From assembly GCA_003972865.1 (NCBI GenBank), contig QOAX01000027.1, positions 1 through 16,648 of the forward strand: a DNA stretch of 16,648 bases. The letters run 5' to 3'. The notes under the pieces are model-generated. The model was given only the letters and a program-made list of their open reading frames with translations. It did not search any database and was not told the origin of the DNA. Made by a program: the position numbers and the translations under genes. How positions within the stretch are numbered: position 1 is the first letter of the stretch; each line of letters begins with the position of its first letter. Positions 6,426 through 13,778 of this stretch are shown here, piece by piece. Source of the stretch: Verrucomicrobiota bacterium. Its GTDB lineage: Bacteria; Verrucomicrobiota; Verrucomicrobiia; Limisphaerales; UBA1096.

Positions 6426-7051
6426 TGCCGACGACTCCCAGCACCAACTCCGCGGCACTGGTTTTGCCCGACCCTGCCGATGCCACCAACGCAGTTGCAC
6501 CGGAAGAAATCCCGGACATCCGGGGGTTGAAGGACGTGGTCGATATTCCCACCGGCAACGAGTGGCTCTGGTGGCTGCTGGTTGCGGCGGCTGCGCTGGT
6601 CGTTGCCGGGGTCGCTGCTTGGTTTGTCCGCCGGCACTTGGCCAGGCGCAGCGAGGAGTTGGCGCCGCCTCCGCCTCCGCCTCCGCATGTCGTGGCGTGG
6701 AACCGGCTGCAGCGTGCGCTTGGCCTGATCCATGAAGCCGAGCGATTTTGCATCGAGGTGTCGCACATCATTCGAGTGTATCTTGAGGAGCGATTCAACC
6801 TGCACGCGCCTGACCGGACAACCGAGGAGTTTCTCTTCGAACTGCAGACCAGCAAGCGCTTGGCCAACGAGCATAAGCAGTTGCTCGCGGACTTCCTCGG
6901 CGAATGCGACATGGTGAAGTTCGCCAAGGCTGAACCGCCCGAGCAGGAGTTGCGCAACCTGCACGAGGCCGCCAGCCGGCTGGTTGGCGAGACGCAGCCA
7001 AGTTTGCGCGAGGAAACCGTGGGCGAAGAGGAGGCCCCAGTGGAGCGATGA
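6425..7051 (+). CDS. DUF4381-like single-pass membrane protein
   Basis: A 208-residue protein with an N-terminal region of about 46 residues, one membrane helix at about 47-68 (WLWWLLVAAAALVVAGVAAW), an Arg-rich stop-transfer (RRHLARR), seven consecutive prolines at 81-87 and then a helical domain (AWNRLQRALGLIHEAERFC, IRVYLEERFNL). The arrangement and position between DUF58 and BatA match the DUF4381-type proteins of such clusters; this assignment is from context and topology, not from a catalytic motif. It probably carries its helical domain in the cytoplasm next to DUF58. Both ends overlap neighbours (1 nt with DUF58, 4 nt ATGA with the VWA gene), so the three are one operon. Confidence 0.8.
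   Translation: MPTTPSTNSAALVLPDPADATNAVAPEEIPDIRGLKDVVDIPTGNEWLWWLLVAAAALVVAGVAAWFVRRHLARRSEELAPPPPPPPHVVAWNRLQRALGLIHEAERFCIEVSHIIRVYLEERFNLHAPDRTTEEFLFELQTSKRLANEHKQLLADFLGECDMVKFAKAEPPEQELRNLHEAASRLVGETQPSLREETVGEEEAPVER
6857..6867. repeat. Iterated palindrome core inside the DUF4381-like gene
   Basis: GCGCTTGGCCAA; exact core TTGGCCAA at 6860-6867, read as Leu-Ala-Asn (ttg-gcc-aac). The preceding AAGCGCTT at 6855-6862 supplies the second symmetry centre of the 12-base unit. Confidence 0.75.
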
Positions 7052-8067
7052 ACCTAGGCGACTTGAGAATCGACAGCCCGTGGTGGCTGTTGCTGTTGGT
7101 GTTGTTGCCGCTGGTCGCCTGGGCGCGACGGCGTTGGCTTGGCGGCCGGCCGGCGCTGATGTTTTCCTCTGTGCAACTCGTGCGCGGCATCATGGGCTTG
7201 GCCAAGCCCAAGTCCGGGGTGCTGTTGGGGTTTCTGCGCTGGACGGCGCTGCTGCTGTTCGTGCTCGGCATGGCCCGGCCGCAATGGGGCGAGGGCACCG
7301 AGAAAATCCGGGCCAGCGGCATCGACATCGCTGTGGCGTTCGACCTGTCCAGCAGCATGCTGGCCGAGGATTTTCAATTGCAGGGGAAACGGGCCAACCG
7401 CGCCGCCGTGGCCAAGGAGGTGCTAAAGGGATTCGTCAACGACCGTCCGGCGGACCGGATCGGTTTGGTGGCCTTCGCCGGTCGGGCGTACATCGCCGCG
7501 CCGCTGACGCTCGATCACGACTTTCTTCTGGCCAACCTCGACCGGCTCGAGGCCGGGAGCGAGGCCATCGAGGACGGCACCGCGATCGGCTCGGCGATCA
7601 GTGCCGGGCTGAACCGCCTGCGCGACCTGGACTCGGAGAGCCGCATCATCATCCTGATGACAGACGGCCAAAACAACGCCGGCACCGTCGCGCCGCTGAC
7701 CGCCGCCGAGGCGGCCGATCTGCTGGGCGTGAAGGTCTACACCATCGGCGTGGGCACGCGCGGCGTGGCGCCGATGCCGTACACCGATGTGTTCGGCCGG
7801 AAGCGCTATCGAGACGTTGAGGTGAACATCGACGAGGAAACGCTGCAAAAAATCGCCGGGCAAACCGGCGGCCAGTACTTCCGCGCCGACAGCCAGCGCA
7901 AGCTGCGGGAGATTTACGACAAGATTGACGAGATGGAAAAAACCGAGGTGGAGGTGGAGCGGTTTTTCAACTACGACGAGTGGTTCCCGTACCTCGTCAT
8001 CGCCGGCCTGGCGCTGCTGCTCCTTGAGCTTATCCTCGCCAATACCGTCTGGCTCAAGCTGCCTTAG
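7048..8067 (+). CDS. BatA-type von Willebrand factor A membrane protein
   Basis: A 339-residue protein with two N-terminal membrane segments (about 11-28 and 57-76), a VWA domain and a C-terminal membrane helix (YLVIAGLALLLLELILA). The MIDAS metal site is intact: D99-L-S101-S-S103 in the range AVAFDLSSSMLAEDF, with T-D-G later in the range RIIILMTDGQNNAGT. This is the architecture of BatA proteins of aerotolerance-type (Bat) operons. The VWA domain faces the periplasm or cytoplasm side as a protein-binding module; function of Bat systems is still debated. The gene overlaps the previous one by 4 nt. No BatB or BatD follows, since the next gene is convergent. Confidence 0.92.
   Translation: MNLGDLRIDSPWWLLLLVLLPLVAWARRRWLGGRPALMFSSVQLVRGIMGLAKPKSGVLLGFLRWTALLLFVLGMARPQWGEGTEKIRASGIDIAVAFDLSSSMLAEDFQLQGKRANRAAVAKEVLKGFVNDRPADRIGLVAFAGRAYIAAPLTLDHDFLLANLDRLEAGSEAIEDGTAIGSAISAGLNRLRDLDSESRIIILMTDGQNNAGTVAPLTAAEAADLLGVKVYTIGVGTRGVAPMPYTDVFGRKRYRDVEVNIDEETLQKIAGQTGGQYFRADSQRKLREIYDKIDEMEKTEVEVERFFNYDEWFPYLVIAGLALLLLELILANTVWLKLP
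7194..7209. repeat. Perfect 16-bp palindrome inside the VWA gene
   Basis: GGGCTTGGCCAAGCCC is a perfect 16-bp palindrome around the core TTGGCCAA (7198-7205), read as Gly-Leu-Ala-Lys-Pro. The outer arms differ from the CGC/GCG consensus yet remain symmetric. Confidence 0.8.
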
Positions 8068-8097
8068 CCCGACCTTCGATAGACTAGAGGTGGGCTA
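8065..8097. terminator. Hairpin shared by two convergent genes
   Basis: TAGCCC(G)ACCT at 8065-8075 pairs with AGGTGGGCTA at 8088-8097, ten pairs with one bulged G, around a 12-nt loop. The TAG stops of both the VWA gene and the glutathione peroxidase gene form the base of the stem. Only a broken T-run (ATTTCTT) follows on the plus strand and none of note on the minus strand, so it is a modest bidirectional terminator candidate. Confidence 0.45.
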
Positions 8098-8634
8098 TTT
8101 CTTCAGCGCGGTCTCGATGGCGGCGATGACCTCGGGGGCGTCCGGCTTGGTTTGAGGCGAGAAGCGCTTGATGACCTTGCCGCTGCCGTCTAGCAGGAAC
8201 TTCTCGAAGTTCCAGCGAATCTTGTCGGAGCCGCCCGATTCCTTCTTGAGTTTCTTGTAGAGCGGGTGGGCACCGTCGCCGTTCACCTCGATCTTGGCGT
8301 GAAGCGGGAAGGTGACCGAGAAGTTGTCGGTGCAGAACTTCTTGATTTCCAGCGAGGTGCCGGGTTCCTGTTTGCCGAACTGGTTGCAGGGGAAACCAAG
8401 CACGGTGAAGCCCTTTTTGGCGAACTTGTCGTGGACGGCCTGCAACTGTTTGTATTGTTTGGTGAGGCCGCATTTGCTGGCCACGTTGACAACCAGCATC
8501 ACCTTGCCCTTGTGAGCGCCGAGGTTGGTTTTCTTGCCGTCGATATCCTTCAGTGGGATGTCGAGGGTCGATTTATCGGCGCAAACCGCGCCAGCCATGC
8601 CGATGGAGAGGAATAGAGTCGAAAATAGTTTCAT
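8095..8634 (-). CDS. Secreted glutathione peroxidase family protein (thiol peroxidase)
   Basis: A 179-residue protein with a signal peptide (MKLFSTLFLSIGMAGAVCA, cut near residue 19). The catalytic set of the GPx family is present: C55 in the range NVASKCGLTKQY (Cys, not selenocysteine), Q85 in FPCNQFG, and W141-N142 in RWNFEKFL. C101 (KKFCTDNF) lies where the resolving Cys of thioredoxin-dependent GPx enzymes sits, so reduction by thioredoxin-like proteins is more likely than by glutathione; that is inference from the family. It would remove peroxides in the periplasm. An upstream in-frame ATG at 8652 is possible; 8634 gives the cleaner signal peptide. Convergent with the VWA gene, divergent from ilvD with a 107-bp gap. 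Confidence 0.93.
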   Translation of the reverse strand: MKLFSTLFLSIGMAGAVCADKSTLDIPLKDIDGKKTNLGAHKGKVMLVVNVASKCGLTKQYKQLQAVHDKFAKKGFTVLGFPCNQFGKQEPGTSLEIKKFCTDNFSVTFPLHAKIEVNGDGAHPLYKKLKKESGGSDKIRWNFEKFLLDGSGKVIKRFSPQTKPDAPEVIAAIETALKK

Positions 8635-8638
8635 ACGC

Positions 8639-8716
8639 GACAAATCTGGCATGTGAATCTGATTTGTCAAACATCGACATAAAGTTTGGCGGCTTGTTTT
8701 TGGGGGGTAATTTGTC
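8639..8716. promoter_or_regulatory. Inverted repeat plus a third half-site between GPx and ilvD
   Basis: GACAAATC (8639-8646) and GATTTGTC (8661-8668) form a perfect 8-bp inverted repeat with a 14-nt spacer. A further ATTTGTC occurs at 8710-8716. The set lies in the 107-bp divergent gap, five bases before the peroxidase start. It could be an operator for a dimeric regulator or a leader hairpin of the peroxidase mRNA. No convincing -35/-10 pair was found. Confidence 0.45.
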
Positions 8717-8741
8717 GAAACTGCGCGCCCGCCAATTCGCG

Positions 8742-10478
8742 ATGAAGAGGACAGCAAGCAAAAAAACAACGAAAAAGAAAGCCGCGCCCAACCTGCGGCC
8801 GCACTCCTCGATCATGCTGGATGGGCCGGATCGTGCCCCGAGCCGAGCGATGCTTTACCCGACCGGCTTTAAAAAGTCCGACTTTGAAAAACCGATCATC
8901 GGCGTGGCCTCCACCTGGAGCAATGTCACGCCGTGCAACATGCACATCGACGAGTTGGCGCGCGTGGCCGAGGCGGGTACGAACAAGGCCGGCGGCAAGG
9001 CGATCGTGTTCAACACCATCACGATCTCCGACGGCATCTCGATGGGCACGGAGGGGATGAAATACTCGCTTGTGTCGCGCGAGGTCATCGCCGACTCGAT
9101 CGAGACGGTCGTCGGCTGCGAGTGCATGGACGGCTTTGTCGCCATCGGCGGTTGCGACAAAAACATGCCGGGCTGCATGATCGCGATCGCGCGCATGAAC
9201 CGTCCGGCGGTGTTCGTCTACGGCGGCACGATTTTGCCGGGCTGCATCACGGGCCAAGCGAAGAAGCTCGATATTGTTTCGGTGTTCGAGGCGGTCGGAG
9301 CGCACGCAAATGACAATCTTTCGGATGAGGGGCTTGACCAAATTACTGCCTGCGCGATACCGGGGCCGGGCTCCTGCGGCGGCATGTACACGGCCAACAC
9401 CATGGCCAGCGCCATCGAGGCGATGGGCATGAGTTTGCCGGGCAGCAGCGCCCAGGCAGCGATCAGCCCGGCGAAAAAGAAGGACTGCCGCGAAGCCGGT
9501 GCCGCCGTGTTGAACATGCTCAAGCTCGCCATCAGGCCGCTCGACATCATGACAAAAAAGGCGTTCGAGAATGCGATCACCGTGGTCATCGCGCTCGGCG
9601 GTTCAACAAATGCCGTGCTACATTTACTGGCGATGGCCCACGCGGCCAACGTCAAGTTGACCATCGACGACTTCACTCGCATCGGCAAAAAAGTGCCGGT
9701 GCTTGCCGACCTCAAGCCAAGCGGCAAGTATTTGATGAGCGAGTTGGTCGCTGTTGGCGGCATTCAGCCGATGATGAAAACGCTGCTTCGGGCCGGGTTG
9801 CTGCACGGCGATTGCTTGACCGTCACCGGCAGGACGATGGCGCAAAATCTGGCCAAGGCCAAACCGTACCGCAAGGGGCAGAAGATTGTTCAACCACTGT
9901 CCAAGCCGATCAAGAAGGACAGCCACCTGGTGGTGATGTACGGCAATCTCGCTAGCGAAGGTGGCGTGGCCAAGATCACCGGCAAGGAGGGCATGAGTTT
10001 TACCGGCACGGCCAAGCCATTCGACTCCGAGGAGAAGGCGATGAAGGCAATCCTTGCCGGCAAAATCAGGAAGGGCGACGTCATCGTCATCCGCTACGAG
10101 GGGCCGAAAGGCGGCCCGGGCATGCGCGAGATGCTTGGCCCGACGGCGGCCATCATGGGGTCTGGCTTGGGCAATGACGTGGCGCTGATCACCGACGGAC
10201 GGTTTTCCGGCGGGACGCACGGCTTCGTCGTGGGGCACATCACGCCGGAAGCTTACGCGGGGGGCGCGTTGGCCTTGGTGAAGCGCGGCGACTCGGTCAC
10301 CATCGACGCCGAGCGACGGCAGTTGACGCTTGGAGTGTCGGCGAAGGAATTGGCCAAGCGCCGCAGGGCATGGCGGAAGCCCAAGCCGCGTTACACCAAG
10401 GGCGTGCTGGCCAAGTACGCCAGCGCCGTGACCTCGGCCTCACGGGGCGCGGTGACCGATCACGACTTGGAGGTGTGA
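8742..10478 (+). CDS. ilvD: Dihydroxy-acid dehydratase
   Basis: A 578-residue enzyme that dehydrates 2,3-dihydroxy acids to 2-keto acids, the third common step of isoleucine and valine synthesis (and hence leucine). The three Fe-S cluster cysteines are visible: C65 (TPCNMHIDELA), C138 (GGCDKNMPGC) and C212 (GPGSCGGMYTANT). Other family blocks include LGGSTNAVLHLLA, GPKGGPGMREML and ITDGRFSGGTHGFVVGHI. The start at ATG 8742 gives a Lys-rich leader (MKRTASKKTTKKKAAPN) before the conserved region; the frame is open further upstream but overlaps the peroxidase. No Shine-Dalgarno sequence is evident. It is followed by leuS after 50 nt, linking branched-chain synthesis with leucine charging. Confidence 0.97.
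   Translation: MKRTASKKTTKKKAAPNLRPHSSIMLDGPDRAPSRAMLYPTGFKKSDFEKPIIGVASTWSNVTPCNMHIDELARVAEAGTNKAGGKAIVFNTITISDGISMGTEGMKYSLVSREVIADSIETVVGCECMDGFVAIGGCDKNMPGCMIAIARMNRPAVFVYGGTILPGCITGQAKKLDIVSVFEAVGAHANDNLSDEGLDQITACAIPGPGSCGGMYTANTMASAIEAMGMSLPGSSAQAAISPAKKKDCREAGAAVLNMLKLAIRPLDIMTKKAFENAITVVIALGGSTNAVLHLLAMAHAANVKLTIDDFTRIGKKVPVLADLKPSGKYLMSELVAVGGIQPMMKTLLRAGLLHGDCLTVTGRTMAQNLAKAKPYRKGQKIVQPLSKPIKKDSHLVVMYGNLASEGGVAKITGKEGMSFTGTAKPFDSEEKAMKAILAGKIRKGDVIVIRYEGPKGGPGMREMLGPTAAIMGSGLGNDVALITDGRFSGGTHGFVVGHITPEAYAGGALALVKRGDSVTIDAERRQLTLGVSAKELAKRRRAWRKPKPRYTKGVLAKYASAVTSASRGAVTDHDLEV
10350..10357. repeat. Iterated palindrome core inside ilvD
   Basis: TTGGCCAAGCGC; exact core TTGGCCAA, read as Leu-Ala-Lys-Arg. 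Right half of the consensus only. Confidence 0.7.
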
Positions 10479-10483
10479 CCTCG

Positions 10484-10497
10484 CGCTTGGCCAAGCG
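10484..10497. repeat. Iterated palindrome after the ilvD stop
   Basis: CGCTTGGCCAAGCG, a perfect 14-bp palindrome starting five bases after the TGA of ilvD, in the 50-bp gap before leuS. There is no loop or T-run, so it does not look like an intrinsic terminator. Confidence 0.88.
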
Positions 10498-10528
10498 ACA
10501 ACCCAGCTGAGACAGTTTATCCGCAAGA

Positions 10529-13192
10529 ATGCGCAGACAATATCCGTTCCAGATTTTCGAGCCCAAGTGGCAGGAGCATTGGCATAATGGAGAGACGTTC
10601 CGGGCGTGGAACCCAGGCGAGAGCGTTCCCGCCGACCATCCGTTTCACGAGCGTCACCCGGATACGAACCCCGGTGACGTGCCGAAATATTACATCCTCG
10701 ACATGTTCCCGTACCCGTCCGGCGCCGGGCTGCATGTTGGGCATCCGGAGGGCTATACTGCCACCGACATCCTCGCACGCTACAAGCGGATGGGCGGCTT
10801 CAACGTCCTACACCCGATGGGCTGGGACGCGTTCGGCCTGCCGGCGGAACAGTACGCCATCATGACAGGCCAGCACCCGCGCATCACCACCGAGACGAAC
10901 GTCGCCAACTTCAAGCGGCAGATTCAGTCGCTTGGCTTCAGCTACGACTGGAGCCGCGAAATCAACACCACCGACCCCGGCTACTTCCGTTGGACGCAGT
11001 GGATTTTCCTGCAGCTTTACAACTCATGGTTCAACCCGGCGACAAACAAGGCGGAACCGATCGACACGCTGGCATACCCGCCGGGCGCGACCACCGACGA
11101 GCAACGCCGCGCCTGGCGGGACGACCATCGTCTGGCCTACGTTTCCGAGGCGCCGGTGAACTGGTGTCCGGAACTCGGCACCGTCCTGGCCAACGAGGAG
11201 GTCAAGGACGGCGTGAGCGAGGTCGGCGGTTTCCCGGTCGTTCGCCGGCCGATGCGGCAGTGGATGCTGCGAATCACCGAGTACGCGCAGCGGTTGCTCG
11301 ACGATCTCGACAACATCGACTGGAGCGATTCGCTCAAGGAAATGCAGCGCAACTGGATCGGCCGCTCGGAGGGAGCGGAGGTGCTTTTCAGCGTCGAGGA
11401 TTCCGACGTCGAGATCGCCGTCTTCACGACGCGCCCGGACACGCTGTTCGGCGCGACGTACATGGTCGTGTCGCCGGAGAGCGAGTTGCTCGGGCAGATT
11501 GTTTCCGCCGAACACAAGGCCGATGTCGAAGCGTACCAAGCCGAGGCTGCGAAGAAGAGCGACCTCGAGCGCACCGACTTGGCCAAGGACAAAAGCGGTG
11601 TATTCACCGGCGCGCATGCGATCAACCCGGCCAACGGCCGTCAAGTGCCGATCTGGACGGCGGACTACGTCTTGGCCGGCTACGGGACCGGCGCGATCAT
11701 GGCGGTGCCGGCGCACGACTCGCGCGACCTGGAGTTCGCGCAGAAATTCAAGCTGCCGATCAATGTCGTTGTGGAGGCACCGGAAGGCGAAGAGTCGCTT
11801 GGCTTCACCGGCAACGGCACGGCGGTGAACTCCGATTTTCTCGATGGCCTGCCGACACCAGAGGCCAAGCGCACGATCACCGCTTGGCTCGAGGAAAAGG
11901 CGCTTGGCCAAGGGATGATCAATTACAAGCTGCGCGACTGGCTGTTCAGCCGGCAACGCTACTGGGGCGAACCGTTCCCGATTGTCTGGGACGAGGGAGG
12001 CCACGTTGGCCTCAGCGAAAACGACCTTCCGCTCACGCCGCCGAATCTCACCGACTTCAAGCCGACCGGCACCGGCGATCCGCCCTTGGCTTGCGCCGAG
12101 GAGTGGTGCCAGGCCGGCGAAGGCATTACGCGCGAGACGAACACCATGCCGCAATGGGCCGGCAGTTGCTGGTACTACCTGCGTTATATCGATGCACAAA
12201 ACAGCGACTGCTTTGTCGCCGACGAAGCGGAGCGCTACTGGATGGGCTCGGCCAGCGACGATGCTACGCCGGGTGTTGACCTGTACGTCGGCGGAACGGA
12301 GCACGCAGTGTTGCATCTCCTTTACGCGCGCTTTTGGCACAAGGTGTTGTTTGACCTTGGCCAGGTGAGCACGCCCGAGCCGTTTTACAAACTTGTCAAC
12401 CAGGGGCTGATCCTTGGTGAGGACGGCCAGAAAATGTCCAAGTCACGCGGTAACGTCGTCAACCCGGACGACATCCTTGCGGAGTTCGGTTCGGATGCAT
12501 TTCGGCTGTTTGAGATGTTCATGGGGCCGCTCGAGATGGTGAAGCCGTGGAACACGAAAGGCGTGGAGGGCGTGTACCGGTTCCTCGGTCGCGTGTGGCG
12601 GATGTTCATCGACGAACAGAGTGAACAGGAGTTCGAGCAGCAACTGACAGTAAACCCGGAGCGTGGGCCGGAGTTGCTTTCTGCGCTGAAGCTCAACACA
12701 GCTGTTGGCCAGGCGGAAGCCACGGCGGAGCAACTCAAGGTGCTGCACACCTGCATCAAAAAGGTGACCGAGGACATGGAGCATCTGCGCTTCAACACCG
12801 CCATCTCTGCGATGATGGTATTCACCAATGAGGCGTCGAACTGGGACATCCGGCCGCTATCGGTGATGAACGATTTCCTGTTGCTGCTCGCGCCATTCGC
12901 GCCGCACATTGCCGAGGAACTGTACGCCAAGGGCAACGATGGCGACTCGACCCTTGCGTACCAACCTTGGCCAAGCTTTGACGAGGCGCACCTCGTCGAG
13001 TCCACCATCGAGATGGCGGTACAGGTCAACGGCAAGCTGCGCGATCGGATCCAAATCCCGGCGGACATCGACAAGGCAGACATCGAGCGAATCGCCTTGG
13101 AGAGCGAAAACGTCCAGCGGCACACCGATGGCAAAAGCGTAAAAAAAGTGATCGTCATTCCCGGCAAACTGGTGAACATCGTCGCGGTGTGA
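10529..13192 (+). CDS. leuS: Leucyl-tRNA synthetase
   Basis: An 887-residue class I aminoacyl-tRNA synthetase that charges tRNA-Leu, close to the E. coli length. The HIGH box is H69-V-G-H72 (PYPSGAGLHVGHPEGY) and the KMSKS box is at 635-639 (DGQKMSKSRGNVVNPDDI). The CP1 editing domain, which removes wrongly attached amino acids, has the threonine-rich TTRPDT at 300-305. TMPQWAGSCWYYLRY is the usual bacterial block before KMSKS. The C-terminal range VQVNGKLRDRIQIP is also typical. ATG 10529 lies well before the first conserved block. The stop overlaps the GTG of a 51-aa gene, and an A7 run sits near the 3' end (see findings). Confidence 0.98.
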   Translation: MRRQYPFQIFEPKWQEHWHNGETFRAWNPGESVPADHPFHERHPDTNPGDVPKYYILDMFPYPSGAGLHVGHPEGYTATDILARYKRMGGFNVLHPMGWDAFGLPAEQYAIMTGQHPRITTETNVANFKRQIQSLGFSYDWSREINTTDPGYFRWTQWIFLQLYNSWFNPATNKAEPIDTLAYPPGATTDEQRRAWRDDHRLAYVSEAPVNWCPELGTVLANEEVKDGVSEVGGFPVVRRPMRQWMLRITEYAQRLLDDLDNIDWSDSLKEMQRNWIGRSEGAEVLFSVEDSDVEIAVFTTRPDTLFGATYMVVSPESELLGQIVSAEHKADVEAYQAEAAKKSDLERTDLAKDKSGVFTGAHAINPANGRQVPIWTADYVLAGYGTGAIMAVPAHDSRDLEFAQKFKLPINVVVEAPEGEESLGFTGNGTAVNSDFLDGLPTPEAKRTITAWLEEKALGQGMINYKLRDWLFSRQRYWGEPFPIVWDEGGHVGLSENDLPLTPPNLTDFKPTGTGDPPLACAEEWCQAGEGITRETNTMPQWAGSCWYYLRYIDAQNSDCFVADEAERYWMGSASDDATPGVDLYVGGTEHAVLHLLYARFWHKVLFDLGQVSTPEPFYKLVNQGLILGEDGQKMSKSRGNVVNPDDILAEFGSDAFRLFEMFMGPLEMVKPWNTKGVEGVYRFLGRVWRMFIDEQSEQEFEQQLTVNPERGPELLSALKLNTAVGQAEATAEQLKVLHTCIKKVTEDMEHLRFNTAISAMMVFTNEASNWDIRPLSVMNDFLLLLAPFAPHIAEELYAKGNDGDSTLAYQPWPSFDEAHLVESTIEMAVQVNGKLRDRIQIPADIDKADIERIALESENVQRHTDGKSVKKVIVIPGKLVNIVAV
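11578..11587. repeat. Iterated palindrome core inside leuS (first)
   Basis: CTTGGCCAAG, symmetric 10-mer, read as Leu-Ala-Lys (ttg-gcc-aag). Confidence 0.7.
11901..11912. repeat. Iterated palindrome core inside leuS (second)
   Basis: CGCTTGGCCAAG with core 11904-11911, read as Ala-Leu-Gly-Gln-Gly (ctt-ggc-caa), a different frame from the first copy in the same gene. Confidence 0.75.
12966..12975. repeat. Iterated palindrome core inside leuS (third)
   Basis: CTTGGCCAAG, read as Pro-Trp-Pro-Ser (cct-tgg-cca-agc), the third possible frame. leuS therefore carries the core in all three frames. Confidence 0.75.
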
Positions 13193-13344
13193 AATTTTCC
13201 CCGTCCAACGTCGCCCGGAATCTTCTCACTCCGCAGGAGCAGAAAACAATCTGCGCGGTGGCATTGCTCCTGCTTGTCGGGTGGGGAGTGAAATCTTGCG
13301 TCCTCAAACAGACCGAACCGATGCCCGTCAGGGCCGAGAACTGA
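13189..13344 (+). CDS. Small single-pass membrane protein, coupled to leuS
   Basis: An open frame of 51 residues from GTG 13189 to TGA 13342-13344. The start overlaps the leuS stop (GTGA) and the stop overlaps the next ATG by one base (TGATG), so it fits exactly between its neighbours. It has a basic N-terminus (MKFSPSNVARN), the range LLTPQEQKT, one membrane helix at about 20-38 (TICAVALLLLVGWGVKSCVL) and a short polar tail with Glu and Arg. The 'L-T-P-Q-E-Q-K plus hydrophobic helix' opening resembles the N-terminus of small membrane-anchored proteins of the helix-hairpin-helix (ComEA-like) kind, but here no such domain follows. No strong ribosome site, so reinitiation after leuS is likely. 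Function unknown. Confidence 0.68.
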   Translation: MKFSPSNVARNLLTPQEQKTICAVALLLLVGWGVKSCVLKQTEPMPVRAEN

Positions 13345-13778
13345 TGCAACAGTTTGACTACGATGAAGTGCTGGACCTGATTCTGGCAAAGGAGGACCGC
13401 TTCCTGCGGGAGGCCTACCATTTCGTGCGCGAGGGGCTCGACTTCACCCAGCACAAGATGGCCAGAATGTCCGGCGCGAAGGATCTGCGGCACGTCAGCG
13501 GGCAGGAGTTGACCGACGGCATGCGACAGTACGCGCTCGAGACTTACGGGCCGATGGCCAAGCTGCTGCTCAACGAGTGGGGCATCCACTCCACCGAGGA
13601 TTTCGGCGAGATCGTGTTCTACCTCGTCGAGAACAATCTTCTGGCCAAGACCGAGAACGACACCCGGGAGGACTTTGCGGGCGGTTACGATTTTGATGAG
13701 GCATTCACGGCCCCGTACGAGCCCAAGGCCAGGCCGGAAAAAAAGCCCCAGTCACCCAAGGCCAAGCGCAGCAAGTAG
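13344..13778 (+). CDS. Minf_1886 family protein
   Basis: A 144-residue protein of the family first named from Methylacidiphilum infernorum Minf_1886, found chiefly in Verrucomicrobia and Planctomycetes, with no established function. Family blocks are clear: LAKEDRFLREAYHFVREGL, DFTQHK, RHVSGQELTDGMRQYAL, YGPMAKLLLNEWGI, STEDFGEIVFYLVE and the C-terminal DFAGGYDFDEAF. A Lys/Pro tail follows (KKPQSPKAKRSK). It is cytosolic with no membrane segment. ATG 13344 is chosen because it opens directly before the conserved FDYDEVLDLILAK block and overlaps the stop of the 51-aa gene; a longer frame from 13281 would run over that gene. It is the last gene of the ilvD-leuS group. Confidence 0.92.
   Translation: MQQFDYDEVLDLILAKEDRFLREAYHFVREGLDFTQHKMARMSGAKDLRHVSGQELTDGMRQYALETYGPMAKLLLNEWGIHSTEDFGEIVFYLVENNLLAKTENDTREDFAGGYDFDEAFTAPYEPKARPEKKPQSPKAKRSK

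Noticed and set aside
8470..8472. Selenocysteine at the peroxidase active site
   Set aside because: The codon at the catalytic position in NVASKCG is an ordinary Cys codon; there is no in-frame TGA.
8664..8690. Sigma-70 promoter with TTGTCA and TAAAGT
   Set aside because: The spacing is only about 10 bases, far from the usual 16-18.
13281..13343. Longer start for the Minf_1886 protein
   Set aside because: It would overlap the 51-aa gene for 63 bases and adds residues not seen in the family; ATG 13344 opens at the conserved block.
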